The position numbers and the translations under genes were made by a program. DNA of 64,000 bases from Cryptomeria japonica. Lineage: Eukaryota; Streptophyta; Pinopsida; Cupressales; Cupressaceae. The stretch covers positions 826,698,897 to 826,762,896 of the forward strand of contig NC_081411.1 of assembly GCF_030272615.1 (NCBI RefSeq), written 5' to 3'. Below, piece by piece: positions 25,078 to 36,371 of the stretch; position 1 is the first letter of the stretch; every line of letters starts with the position of its first letter. The notes under the pieces are model-generated. The model had not been told where the DNA came from. It did not search any database and was given only the letters and a program-made list of their open reading frames with translations.

Positions 25078-25823
25078 AAAGTAGTTTGAGGAATTCAAGA
25101 CCTAGCGTATCGGGACAACATCAAACGAGATCATTGGGATGATTTGTAATATTCTTTATGATCTAGGAGGAAGCCACCAGGTTTACTTTTATTGTGAAGG
25201 CAGACATGGTGAGAAAGTTATAAGGGTATATAAGGGAGATCACTGAGTGATGGATTTCATATATTCATATGATGTGATTTGAGATGTGAAATAGTTAGAG
25301 ATTGATGATATGTGAATCAATGAGCGAATGCTAGCATATGTGTGTAGTTGCATGTGTGCAATCACAACTAGTACCACAATAGAGTGTCAGTATCACTGGT
25401 TCAATTGAGGATCTCAATTCTACAACAGAAACTTATCCAGCATGATCATATGAATCATTTAAGTTCAAATTTGTTATAAATCATTTTTTAATGATTTGTA
25501 AATCAGTGAGACTTCCATATTTTTGTATTTGAGTAGTGAACTCTAGGTGGTAAGGCTATATGCATGTGCATACCCCTCTATGTAATATTTGTATACCTTG
25601 ATCAAGTATATAGATATTGTGGGTACTAGCCCCATTGTGGTTTTTCCCTTTACATGGTTTTCCACGTATAAATATTTGTGTTATGGTATTTCTTCTTGTG
25701 TTCATTTGTTTATGCACTTTAATTTTATATTCTATCATTCAGTTGATCAAAAATTAGTTCAAAAATTCATTCACCAATAGAACACTGATTCACCCCTCCT
25801 CTCAAGGTTCTTGGATTTCAACA
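25078..25823 (+). mobile_element. 5' LTR of element A (left end truncated)
   Basis: It matches the 3' LTR of A at 31021-31957 from the words TTTGAGGAATT onward, including TTTGTAATATTCTTTATGAT, TCAGTGAGACTTCCATATTT and the CACTGATTCACCCC end. Roughly 190 bp of the LTR start are missing, replaced by the N-terminal Gag region of element E. By eye the two LTRs differ at more than a tenth of positions, so the insertion is old. Confidence 0.75.
25227..25234 (+). promoter_or_regulatory. TATA box candidate, 5' LTR of A
   Basis: TATATAAG inside AGTTATAAGGGTATATAAGG is conserved with the 3' LTR copy at 31362-31369. Confidence 0.5.
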
Positions 25824-25838
25824 ATTAGTATCAGATCC
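25824..25838 (+). other. Primer binding site of element A
   Basis: ATTAGTATCAGATCC follows the LTR end TTTCAACA directly and resembles the TGGTATCAGAGC complement of the plant initiator tRNA-Met 3' end, with mutations. Confidence 0.55.
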
Positions 25839-25899
25839 TAGTTCCTCAAAAGAAGTTTAACAACTTGAGGAAGATCCAGATCTTGGAATCAATGGAAAC

Positions 25900-26950
25900 T
25901 AGTTTGCAGCAACAACTCCAACTTTCCTTGAGGATCTTGATGATGAAAAAGAGAAAAGAAATAAATTAAAGAATGAACTAAGGCAAGTCAGAGAATGCAT
26001 CATTTCATTACAAGGAAAGCTATCAGCTACTCAAGCTAAGAGGAAAGAACTCTGTGATCAACTGCAAAATCAAAGTAGTGATGAAAAAGATGCTTTGAAA
26101 GATCAATGTTAGAAACTCACTCAAGAGAATACTACCTTGAAGAATGAAATGCAAGCCCTAACTATGAGAATGTGCAAGGAGATTGAAGAGAGAAAGAAGA
26201 ATGAAGAAAACCTAGCTCAAGAATTGAAGGATAGATTAGATGAATGCAATAGACTGATACATGACAATGATATGTTGAAACTTGAATTGATTTGGTCCAA
26301 AAATAATGAACAGGAACTTGAAAGACAAATCATAATCATGAGAGATGACTTGGCCACTACAAATAAGTACAGAGACAAGTTCAAAGATAGCTCCGCAAGA
26401 CTTGATGAATTTCTAAAAAACAGAGAGATGCTAATGACAAGAGGTCTTGGATATGAAGTAGGAGAAAGCTCTGGAACTGTACAACATGATCAATCATCTG
26501 GTCAAAAGTAGAATCATGCCAAAAATCAAAACAACCGGAACCAGACATCATAGGTAAGATAGCCTAATGTTCATAAATTCAATGGTACATGTTTTGCTTG
26601 CAATAAATATGGTCATGTAACAAGTTAGTGTATAAATAGGAATAATCAAAATAATTCATCATTCATCGGTCAATGCTTTAACTGCAATAATCATGGTCAT
26701 AAGTTAGCAGAATGCAGAAGTATTAGAAATGTCATATGTCATTCTTGTAGTAGATCTAGACATATGGCTAACCAATGCAGATCAAAAGAAAATCAAGGGT
26801 ATAGCAAAGCAATTCAGAAGAACAATATTGCCTGTTATGCATGCAACAAGATTGGACATATTTCTAAGTATTGCAGGAGTAAGAGTCCTCTGGTAGCTAA
26901 TGGAAATTCAGATGAGAAAGGAAAGACAAAGGTTGAAGATATCAGAAAAT
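25900..26950 (+). pseudogene. gag: Gag of element A with coiled coil and four CCHC knuckles
   Basis: One frame runs from about 25917 to 26950 with only a few stops (TAG at 26108, others at 26509-26560 and 26623). It begins with a long Glu/Lys/Leu coiled coil (LDDEKEKRNKLKNELRQVRE; QELKDRLDECNRLI), reaches LDEFLKNREM and a R-G-L-G-Y motif, then a hydrophilic linker. Four zinc knuckles follow: CFACNKYGHVTS-stop-C, CFNCNNHGHKLAEC, CHSCSRSRHMANQC and CYACNKIGHISKYC. The third has lost the Gly before His. One or two knuckles is usual in copia Gag, so four is high. The role is RNA packaging. Context: just after a PBS and before an unknown ORF, with no protease or polymerase. Confidence 0.75.
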
Positions 26951-27429
26951 AGAATGAGAAAATATGGGTTCAAAAATCAGAAATACAATTGACAGATCAA
27001 CTGGTAGAACAAACAGGGCCTGCACTGAAAGCAGGAACTTCAATAAGTAACTAAGGCACTTTTCCTTAGGGGTAGGAAAATCATTTAAGATCATGCAAAC
27101 ACCTTGGATTAGGTCTGAAATCAGGGAATTCTGATTGTGGATGGACACTCAAGCAGATTGAACTATTTTCTAGAAATTTTATGTAGATTATGTGATCCAA
27201 TTAAATTCTCTAGTCACATTTATGACAATGAAAAATTAGAGTTAATCGTGATAAAAAGGGGAAAAGTTAAATCATTTCTTCACATGATGATCGAGTATTC
27301 TGAAGAGTGATTTGAAAGGAAATCAAGAGTCCTAAGGTGATTAGTGCGAGCATCTACATATAAAGAGCATTTCATCATCTGGAAAGATATCAAGGTATTT
27401 ACCATTTGCTAAAACCCTTGAAATTAATC

Positions 27430-30400
27430 ATGGCATCCTTATCAAATGTCCATACTCCTATGGTAGTTGAAATCAAGAACTAACCACACCCAAAATTCAA
27501 GAAACATCCTTACAAATCACTTCCTGGATGATCCTTTGGGGGCATTTTCAAATGTATGTCATGGTGTTCTTCACATTGAAGACATTGGGGCATATATTCA
27601 TTGCAATATCAAAGAAATCAAGAATTATGAAATTTCTTTCATAGTCATAGATCACCTTATCACTAACAATCAACTCAAACTAGAATATGCACAACTGAGG
27701 AGGAAGGGTTTTACCCAATTCATAGATTTTCCATCCTTCGACGAAGATGAATGGGTGAGGTACATCCTTAGCCGAATTCATGGGGAGTTCTTATGGTTGG
27801 ACCAATCATATAAGATAAATGATGAAGTGATCAAGAATATCACCTTCCTCTATAAAGTCTGAGATGTATCAAGGCTTCAACAGATACCAAACACATATGT
27901 AGTCAAACTCACCAGCACAACATATGATGGTAGATCAATGCGGGTTGATGATATCACGGATCCTGATGTGAAATTTACTACAATGGTGATTGGCTATAAG
28001 GTTTATCAATCTAACTGACTGAACTCAATTTCTAGAACTGCCATTCACATTTCTTATTAGATTGTATGAGAAGATACACACTATGACTTATGCATTGTGA
28101 TGCTCAAGGAAATGATGACTAACATATGGAAGATCAAGCAAGAGAAGAAGAAGAATAAATTCTGGTATGGTTCTCTGATTATATTTTTAACCTTTTACTT
28201 TCTGAATATGGTACCTAGTTATGGAAGAATTCAATGGGCATTTGATAGACCAGTTGTAACTTAAATAGTAGAAATACTAGATTGGTAAAGTGACAAGTGG
28301 TGGAAGGCTAACTTGTGGGCCTTTTTCAAAAAATTTCAAGAAGAGATGAAGAATAGAGTAAGGATTCCTAAAGAAATTATGGAGAAATATAAAGATACAA
28401 TTTGTTTCATGGTTAATAAGGATGAATGCATGATGGAGGCATTCTAGCCTAGGACAGTTTGGCTTATGCCAATGGGCTATGAGGTAGATACAGTCACACT
28501 TGATGGATATGCACAACATCTACCCACAACTCTAGTTGATGAAAAAGAAGAAATTTTTTGGCATTGCACAAGAGAAGGGACTAAAAGTCTGCCAGGAATA
28601 GGTTGCACCTAGCATGAAAAGGAAAATGACAAGAGTTGCAACTGAGAAACTAATTAGCGAAGGTCATGATAGGGTAGAACTAGAACAAAAGGTTAAAATC
28701 CTTGAAGCCTGGAGAAAAGAAGAACATAAAAATAAGAGAAAAGAGGAGAGAGAGGCAAAGAAAGTTAATCAAGCCACACCGAATGTTGTCCCAGTCACAA
28801 ATGAACCACTCAAACAATAGGAAGGACCATCTGATGAGCTTGCTAGCCCCTAGGCTAAGGAAGAAAAGAAAAGAAAAAAACAACTGACAAGGGAATATGT
28901 TGTAGTATCTTCAGAGGAGATAGGGTAAGAAGAAGAAATTAGATAAGCTCTAAAGAAGAAAGGTATTTTTGCAAGAGTTGTTAGAGGAAAACCCTTCGGA
29001 GATAAAAAAGAAAGATAAAAAGAAGGAACCAGAAAAGGAGCAACCCAAGAAGACTCTTAAGACTACCATTGTACATAAAAGGAAACCTAAAGGAGATGAG
29101 CAATCTAAATCAGAAGCTAAGAAGAGAATCGGTAAGCAAAAGAGGTTAGATGCTCAAGAAATTATAGATAAAATTATTAATGATGGCAATCTGAAAAACA
29201 TTTATGTATTTTATGTTGAATTTTATGATAAGGACAAGAAACAATTAAAAGAGTCTATTCTATTATATCTTGATTCATTTAGTAGAACATTGATAAAATT
29301 GGAGAAAATTTTGCCCAAAGAACTATATGATAGATTAGAAAAATGAAAATTACATGCACAAAATCTAGATAGATATATAAAGGAAATAGAATTGGTTAAT
29401 CTAAGTTGTTCATCCATTAGTCCACAAGAGGTTGCATATTTAATAAATAAGATAGGTTTGACAGAATTCAAACCCAAATACTAGATAAACAACTTAATGT
29501 TGGAAGAACATGAAGAGATCCAAAAAGAAACAGTAGATATATGGGTAAGAATTCTTTTGAATAAAGGATATGAGCTTAGTCTCATTTTTGTATAGTCTTG
29601 GAACATTCAATTACCAAAGGATAAGGAACCGGAAAAGAAGGATGAACAAAATGTGCAAACTGATCCACCGATTACTACTCCACCGACTCATGAATCAAAT
29701 TTTGATATTGAGGATACTCAGAATCCTCTGGAATCAAATGTACAGGATGTTGAGGAAGAGGTTGAAAAGGAAAATGGTTCAAAAGAGAAGGAATCATGGG
29801 AAGCACCAAAAAAGAGTGGTGCACCAAGCTGCGAAGCCACTCGTGCACATAAGGTGTAGACTTCAACAAACAAGGAACTGATAGATATACACCAAAAGAC
29901 CTCTATTGAAGATAAAGGCAAAAGGGTAGAGTCAAATTTCCCTTCTAGATTGGCAATTGACACATCCTTAACAAAATCTAATGGGAAAGTGTCAGTATTC
30001 TCTATCACTTTTGACAAGCCTTACCACCTAATGTCACTGGTAGAAAAAGTACTGGCTACAACTGCAATCCAAACTTAGGAAGAATCTAAGGATAGGCAAT
30101 TGATACAATCCTCTTTTGATGTTTTGAACTGGCTTGTACCAAAATTTCAAGCAGAAGAAAGCTTGAGATCTTTTGGGAAAATTCAGTAAATAATTGAGTA
30201 CATTCCTAAACAGTATGATTCTTTGGTTAAAATTTATGCTCTTGAGGCCAAAGAAAAATTTGTTAAGGCTAGGAAACAAAACTTTTTGCAGATGATATCC
30301 ACAGAAAAGGCAAAAATTCACACATGTCTACATTTCACTGATGAAGCCTTAGAGGAAGGAGGTAAAGTATATAAAACTTGTCTAGATTTTTCAAAGCTCT

Positions 30401-30798
30401 TTGCCTCCCTAGACAAGAAAATTATGGATTGTAAAGGCCAATTGCTTTAGATTTCACATGCTTATAATTTGACATCAAACCTAACAAGTTCTCTTGAAGG
30501 TCCAATTTTGGTAGTCATGGATCAAATATTAAAGTTAGAAAAGGAAAGGGACAATATGATAAGGAGAGCCATAGAGCTTCAGAATTTTATAGGTCCTTGG
30601 TTAGACAACTTACTTTGCCATAAAATAGAATGTATAGAAAATATGCAGCAGGAGGATCCGACAAAATCCCAAGACAATGAATACTATGCTAGTCACTTGA
30701 ATAGGTTCAACTTGATTCTAGACTCACTTAAGAAAGGGGGGGATTCTTACTTTTCATTTTTTAAGACTTTGTATGCAGACATTCTAAAATATGCATAG
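27430..30798 (+). pseudogene. Long unknown ORF of element A (globular N-part, coiled-coil C-part)
   Basis: Open segments in changing frames follow one another over 3.4 kb and read as one decayed protein of roughly 1,000 residues. The N-part (27467-28020) has HGEFLWLDQSYKINDEVIKN and MRVDDITDPDVKFTTMVIGY. The middle (28140-28600) has GSLIIFLTFYFLNMVPSYGR, RIPKEIMEKYKDTICFMV and MPMGYEVDTVTLDGYAQHL. A very basic hinge (28614-29160: AWRKEEHKNKRKEERE) comes next, then hydrophilic coiled-coil segments to 30798 (ILKLEKERDNMIRRAIELQN). It ends just before the 3' LTR, where some copia lineages carry an envelope-like ORF. I see no signal peptide or clear membrane anchor, so I do not call it env. I cannot name the family; it is a retroelement accessory protein by position. 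Confidence 0.55.
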
Positions 30799-31001
30799 AG
30801 ACCGATATATGTAAATCACTTGTACATATTTCTTCTTGTATATATTCACCCACCTTTGTCATTGATGTAAAATGGGGGGCATATAGTGAAAAATGAATGA
30901 ATATCATAAGGGGAGTGTACAAATGTAAATAGCTGCATGGAGATACAGGAAGGGGGGAGCACTTCCAAGAATAATATCATTTTTCACATGAGTGTTTCCA
31001 T

Positions 31002-31020
31002 CAATACCAAAGCAGGAGAT
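31002..31020 (+). other. Polypurine tract region of element A
   Basis: ACCAAAGCAGGAGAT lies immediately before the LTR start TGTTGG. Confidence 0.55.
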
Positions 31021-31957
31021 TGTTGGCAATTGACACTCATCTGGTAGTCACCTTCAGAGGTGAATTGCATTTTGGGTTGTCATTGATGGAAACTCATCTT
31101 CAGGAGATGGTATTTATTCATTCGGATTTATCACTTTATCAATTTTGTCTAGTTAAGGCCAACTGGTATACACCCTATGGTTTACACTTGTTAACTAGTT
31201 TTTCTTGGTACCAATAATTCATTTGAGGAATTGAAGGTAGCATGCCAGTCCGACTTCAAACAAGATCAGCAGGCTAATTTGTAATATTCTTTATGATCCG
31301 AGAGGAAGCCAACGGGTTTATTTTTATTGTGAAGGCTGACATGATGAGAAAGTTATAAGGGTATATAAGGGAGATCACTTAGCGATGGATTTCATATATT
31401 CATACGATGTGATTTGAGATGCGAAAGAGTCAGAGATTGATGGTATGTGAATTGATGAGAGAATGTTAGTTTATGTGCATACTTGCACGTGCACAATCCC
31501 AACTGATAGCAAAACAAAGTATCAATATCGTTGGTTCACTTGAGGATCTCAGAGCTACAACCGGAACTTATCCAACATGGTCAGATGCATCATTTAAGTT
31601 CAATTTTATTATAAATCATTTTGTAATGATTTGTAAGTCAGTGAGACTTCCATATTTGTGTATTTGAGAAGTGAAATCTAGGCGGTAAGTCTGTATACAT
31701 GTGCATACCCCTCTATGTAATATTTGTATACCTTGATCAAGTATATAGATATTGTGGGTACTAGCCTCATCGTATTTTTTCCCTTTACAAGGTTTCCCAT
31801 GAATAAATATTGCTATTATGGTATTGCTTCTTGCGTTCATTTGTTTATGCACTTTAATTATATATTTTGTCATCTGGTTGATCAGCAATAAGTTCATAAA
31901 TTAATTCACTAGTAGAACACTGATTCACCCCCTTCTCGGTGTTATTGGATTCCAACA
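31021..31957 (+). mobile_element. 3' LTR of element A (937 bp, complete)
   Basis: It begins TGTTGGCAATTG and ends GGATTCCAACA, with TGTTGG/CCAACA inverted tips. A TATA-like TATATAAG is at 31362-31369. It is preceded by the polypurine tract and followed by sequence belonging to a different element (copia C Gag), which marks the insertion boundary. The candidate target duplicate GATAT follows at 31958; its partner is lost with the truncated 5' LTR. Confidence 0.8.
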
Positions 31958-32135
31958 GATATATGGATAAGGTGAATGAACTTGTCCTTGGTATCAGATG
32001 TATTAGTGGATTGATTGAGGAAGATGAGATTGTTGCTAAGGTTCTGAGATCCTTGCCTCCTATTTATAAACATAAGATTTCTACTATTGATGAGATCCAG
32101 AGTGTGACTACAATAACAAGAGATTGTTGGCATTT
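31958..32135 (+). pseudogene. gag: Gag fragment of copia C (central part)
   Basis: The frame reads YMDKVNELVLGIRCISG, EEDEIVAKVLRSLPPIYKHK and ISTIDEIQSVTTITRD, matching the corresponding segment of copia G Gag at 48.2 kb (ERVNEIVMGIQ, SEDEIVSKVLRALPPAYK). It is cut on the left by element A and on the right by LTR D. Its natural continuation, DMLVGKLTTFELSEF, lies at 36372, so 4.2 kb is inserted here. Confidence 0.8.
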
Positions 32136-32243
32136 CAATAAGGATATTGAGAAGGTTGTTGATGATTATGGATATAACTAATTAAGGATGTTTACTGTCT
32201 AATATTATTATTTTGTCATTGATGGCAAAACCAATTGATTTGA
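32136..32243 (+). mobile_element. LTR D fragment (first 108 bp)
   Basis: TGTTGGCATTTCAATAAGG to TTTTGTCATTGATGGC matches the start of the complete LTR at 34913. It is cut by copia C'. Confidence 0.75.
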
Positions 32244-32269
32244 CCTAATTGATTTGAATTTGGATTGCT

Positions 32270-32577
32270 ATGGTTGATTGCTCAAATTTTTGAAATTCTC
32301 TCCCCCTATCATCAGTCTTCTCCCCCATACATTAGTCTTCTCCCCCTTTGACAACAATGCCAAAAAGAAAAATAAAACATAATTTCTTCTTGTATGAAGT
32401 GATTTCCTTTGCTATTCAGTCTCAACTTAGTCACAGTTAGAGCATTTTGTCTTCAATTCCTATTCCCTGTAATGTTTCCTACACACCTTTAGAAAACCTT
32501 CTAAAGTGTGTAAATCAGCATCAAATCCTAAAAGATATTCTATAGAGTCATCGAATTGATGCTTTCACCGAACTCGG
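32270..32577 (-). other. 3' untranslated part of copia C' with PPT-like runs
   Basis: CTTCTCCCCC blocks at about 32305-32350 are polypurine on the minus strand, next to GGCATTGTTGTCAAAGGGGG, the usual text before a copia 3' LTR. No LTR start (CCAACA) follows, so the 3' LTR is missing. Confidence 0.5.
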
Positions 32578-33141
32578 TCAGTGAATGGAAGATAGGGGTA
32601 GGACCCCTAACTTACTTCTGAGATACTCAAAAGTGTCCCTTGGCAGTGGCTTGGTGAAGATATCTGCAATTTGTTCCTTTGTGCTAACATACTCCAACAC
32701 CACTTTCTTCTCTTGAACTTCTTCTCTAAGATAATGATATTTGATAGAGATGTGCTTTGTCTTAGAGTGCATAATAGGATTCTTTGAAATATTTATGGCA
32801 CTAGTATTGTCGCAGAATATAGTTACCAGCTCGGTAACTAGCTCATTTATACCTTCCAATAGTTGTTTGATCCATGCTATATTGGTACAATTCAATGTTG
32901 CAACAACTATTTCAGCTTTTGCTGTTGACTATGAAACACATCCTTGTTTCTTGCTAATCCAACTTACTACTCTTTCTCTTGAAAAGAAAGCTCCTCCACT
33001 TGTGCTTTTTTTGTCATCAATGTTGCCTACCCAATCAGCATCAATATAAACTTTTAAATCAAAATCATTTCTCTTGTTATATACTAAGCCATAATCTTCA
33101 GTGCCTTTCAGGTATCTGAAAATTCTCTTGATTGTTGTCAT
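32578..33141 (-). pseudogene. pol: RNase H domain of copia C'
   Basis: Two adjoining segments make the copia RNase H. The first (33141-32929) has IKRIFRYLKGTEDYGL, YIDADWVGNIDDKKSTSG (catalytic Asp) and SWISKKQGC. After a frame break the second (32895-32578) has IFCDNTSAINISKNP, MHSKTKHISIKYHYLRE and EQIADIFTKPLPRDTFEYL, which is the typical C-terminus. In the first segment the RNase H follows integrase directly, so the polymerase part is missing. Confidence 0.85.
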
Positions 33142-33166
33142 GTGTGTTTCCTTTCTTCAGTTGTAC

Positions 33167-33652
33167 TTAGTTTAGGGTGTAAACTGTTGTGCTTATTGCT
33201 TCTCTCCAAAATGTTTGTGACACTTTCTTTTCAATCATCAGGGTTCTGGCACAATCCACAATAGATCTGTTTCTTCTCTCAGCAATTCCATTTTGTTGTG
33301 GAGTTCTCAGTGCAGAGACTTGTCTTTTTATACCATGATCATTGTAGAATAAGTTGAACTCATCAAATGTGAACTCTCCTCCTCTATCTGATCTAAGATA
33401 TTTTAGTTGTCTTCCTATTTCATTTTCAACTCTTGCCTTGTACCATTTAAACATTTGAAAAGATTCTGATTTTTCTTTTAAAAACATAACTGACATCATC
33501 CTTGAGTAATCATCCACAAATAATATGAAATATTTATCACCATAATAACTCTGAACTTTCATAGGACAACAAAGATCAGTGTGCACAAGATCTAAAATTC
33601 CCTTAGAAGTGTAGGACTTACTTGTAAAGCTTGATCTTGTCATCTTACCCAT
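33167..33652 (-). pseudogene. pol: Integrase core of copia C'
   Basis: The 161-codon frame holds the DDE core: LVHTDLCCPM (first Asp), LFVDDYSRM, LRSDRGGEF (second Asp) and PQQNGIAERRNR (catalytic Glu). It ends at VYTLN, where the RT linker should begin. Just past the stop, a one-base frame change leads to KETHMTTIKRIF, the start of the RNase H connection, so about 1.5 kb with the reverse transcriptase was deleted precisely here. All catalytic residues of integrase remain. Confidence 0.88.
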
Positions 33653-34228
33653 CTGGCATCCTCAGCACATAGCATTCTCAGGTTTTTCAAGACTCGGTAG
33701 ACCTCTTACTCGATGCTTCTTGCTTATTTTGATCAGATTATCAAAATTTACATGACAAAATCTTTTATGCCATAACCAGGTATCATCTATCTTTGCATAT
33801 AGACACTTATTCCAAGTTGAGTCAAGGTGAAATGTGTTACCTTTTTTTTGTGTCCCGGTAGCAGCTAACTTTCCATGCTTGTCATGAACTTTGACAATTC
33901 CTTTCTGAAATTCTATTCGGTAACCTGTGTTGTTTAGCTATGCTACACTCAACAAATTGTATTTCAATCCTTCAACCCAATAAACATCATTACATTTAGC
34001 ATTGTCAAGAAGTGTTATGGATCCTTTACCTTTTACCGGACATGGTGCATCATTTCCAAATCTTACATAACCTCCTTCATAATCTTCTAATATAACAAAC
34101 TTGTGTTTATCACTTGTCATGTGATGTGAGCATCCACTATCTATGATCCAAGAATCATTTTTACTTATTTGAGATAGTAGGGCTTTTTCTTCATAACTTT
34201 CTTCATCTAATCCATCCTTGATAGCCAC
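33653..34228 (-). pseudogene. pol: Protease and pre-integrase region of copia C'
   Basis: NDSWIIDSGCSHHMTSDK is the aspartic protease active-site region (D-S-G). YVRFGNDAPCPVKGKGSI and GLKYNLLSVA follow. After a stop at 33938 the pre-integrase segment is readable with broken frames (TWLWHKRFCHVNF, then CQMGK), matching the GAG-pre-integrase zinc motif. Confidence 0.8.
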
Positions 34229-34363
34229 ATAAACAACTTCCTCTATATCAGTTTCATCTGATTTATCATCATTAGATTCCTCATCAACTATTAGGCATGT
34301 CTTCTTTTCTCTTCTTCTGAAATCTCGGTGTCCTCTGTAATGATTATCTTTTTGTCTGTCATC

Positions 34364-34759
34364 TCAGTAATCTCTCTTTTCACTAGATTCTTTGTCAAGA
34401 TAGTTTGAGGCCATATGTCCTATCTTATCACAATTGAAACATTTCAAAGGTAGTTTTCCTTTATACTTACCTTTGCCTCTCGGTAACATTCTGGCTAATA
34501 GTGCTTCAAACTCTTCTTGCTTCTTGATTTCCTCATATAGTTTGTGCACTTTTTCCATGTTCTTGCGAAATCTCTCACTTGCTCCACTATGATCCCCTTC
34601 AGAATACTTGTACTCTCTATCATTGTAATCATTAGATTCACCAATATGAAAAGAACTGAAAGCAGATTCTACTTTATTTACCAATGACCCAATGTTATCA
34701 AAATTACTTAACTCAAATGCATGTAGCTTACCGATAGTAGCATCTAAAGAAACTGGCAT
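34364..34759 (-). pseudogene. gag: Gag C-terminal half of copia C'
   Basis: The frame runs from LDATIGKLHAFELSNF, matching the G-K-L-x-x-F-E-L motif of the other copia Gags here, through a charged segment to a single knuckle CFNCDKIGHMASNY. The last Cys has become Tyr, which should weaken zinc binding. The N-terminal half and 5' LTR are absent; the element abuts LTR D sequence at 34767. Confidence 0.8.
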
Positions 34760-34766
34760 ATTGATT

Positions 34767-34912
34767 TTCTAATTAAGTATGATGTTGCTATATCTTAAGA
34801 AGTATGATTTGATGAGTATAAAGATGTCGATAAAAGACACAGAAAGATAAGTCCTATGACTATTGAGAAGGTTGTTTATATTATCAATATGCTAGAAGGA
34901 CTTATCTTAGAT
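34767..34912 (+). mobile_element. Scrambled LTR D remnant with foldback
   Basis: ATTGATTTTCTAATTAAG through AGACACAGAAAG equals bases 35025-35106 of the complete LTR D. It then jumps to GATAAGTCCTATGACTA, which equals about 35806-35822. AGATAAGTCCT at 34847 and AGGACTTATCT at 34898 form an 11-bp perfect inverted repeat. Confidence 0.6.
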
Positions 34913-36351
34913 TGTCAGCATTTCAATAAGGATATTGAGAAGGTTGTTGATGATTATGGATATAACTGATTAAGGATGTTTACTATCTAATATTATTATT
35001 TTGTCATTGATGTCAAGAAATTGATTTTCTAATTAAGTATGATGTTGCCATATCTTAAGAAGTATGATTTGATGAGTATAAAGATGTCGGTAAAAGACAC
35101 AGAAAGAATGTGATGAATAAGGGGAGGAATAAGTTATTCAATGGGAAATGATAACCGAGTTAGACAATGATGAGATCATGATGTTTATATTATTTTGATA
35201 TCCTACATATGCTATTGTTTATAAGGCTAATACTATACTATGTTACCGAGCAAAGAACCTAGTTGGTAAACCCTAAGGAGCCTAGTCGGTAAACCCTAAG
35301 GTTATCGCTATTGGTTAATAAAGGCGGAATGTCTACCGAGTGAAGTTTAGTATTTACCGAGTTGCAACCGAGTAATAACAGAATGCATTGAATGAATACA
35401 AGCATTATTTAATGAAGGAAGCTGATGAGCTGGAACTGATTAAATGATTGGTATGTCATGCATGAAGTTTGTTAAAGAATCTATGGAAAAGGAAAATCGG
35501 CAGGAAGATCTACAACTCAAATTGAACCGCAATACCCTAGCACAAGTTCCAAGGCAGGGTAAAACATTTTCAGATTGAAGGATATAATGAACCTAGTCAA
35601 GTTTGAAGATCTGATGGCTATGATTGATCATGGGATATGTAATCAAGGAGATTAAGCGGTTGGGAAATTGTTTATAAATAAGGAACTATTGATAAACAAT
35701 GTATGCAGGCAAGTGTAAGCACAGGGATGCTACACAACGTTTACCGAGCACATAAGCTTGAAGACCTATTTGAGAAACAGAGTATAGAGCCTAGCAGAAG
35801 GACAAGATAAGTCCTATGACTAGATTGTATTGAGCAAATAAGAATCTGCTTTAGCATTTTTAGATGTGAAGTTGTAGATAGATTTTATTATTGTTATTTT
35901 GTAAAGTGACAGAAAATCTCTTAACCGAGTGGACTTAACAGTCTTATTTGTAAATCCTCTAGCAAGGTGACATTCTTATTGAGTGTTTGAAATCCTTTGA
36001 CAAGGTCACTTCTAACAAGGTGAAGATCCTAACAGATCTAAGGGAAATCCCTTAACCGGGTCACCTCTAGCAATGTGTTTGTAATCTTTAACAGGATTTG
36101 CTTTTAACCAAGCATACTCTAGAAGAGTATATTTCTTAGTGGGTCTAAAATCCCACAGTGTTTTTCCCTATTTGGGTTTCCATGTTAAATCTAGTGTTAT
36201 ATGTTTTGTGATCTTATCTATTTATGAGTTTGCATTCTTTATAGTTTTTCTGATAAGGTTACCGAGGTTGAATCTATTGAATATATTGAAGATTAAGTTT
36301 GTATGATTCACCCCCCCTCTCATCTTATTAGCTTGGCATCTGTACTTAACA
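34913..36351 (+). mobile_element. LTR D, complete (about 1.44 kb)
   Basis: It begins TGTCAGCATTTC and ends TCTGTACTTAACA, with the GTATGATTCACCCC text near the end that is shared by the copia LTRs of this window. It is directly followed by a primer-binding-site-like sequence and then by mid-Gag of copia C. Confidence 0.7.
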
Positions 36352-36371
36352 ATTAGTGTCAGAACTATCAA
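36352..36371 (+). other. PBS-like sequence after LTR D
   Basis: ATTAGTGTCAGAACTATC resembles the initiator tRNA-Met complement (TGGTATCAGAGC) with changes. Beyond it the copia C Gag frame resumes instead of a new Gag leader. Confidence 0.5.

Noticed and set aside
28680-30321. Minus-strand Phe/Leu-rich frames opposite the unknown ORF of element A
   Set aside because: They are antisense shadows of a Lys/Glu-rich coding strand.
27430-30798. Envelope-like gene call for the unknown ORF of element A
   Set aside because: The position fits, but I see no signal peptide, no clear membrane anchor and no recognisable envelope motif, so the name would be unsupported.
25824-36371. tRNA genes near the PBS sequences
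   Set aside because: Only short 12-18-base complements of a tRNA 3' end are present. No cloverleaf can be drawn.
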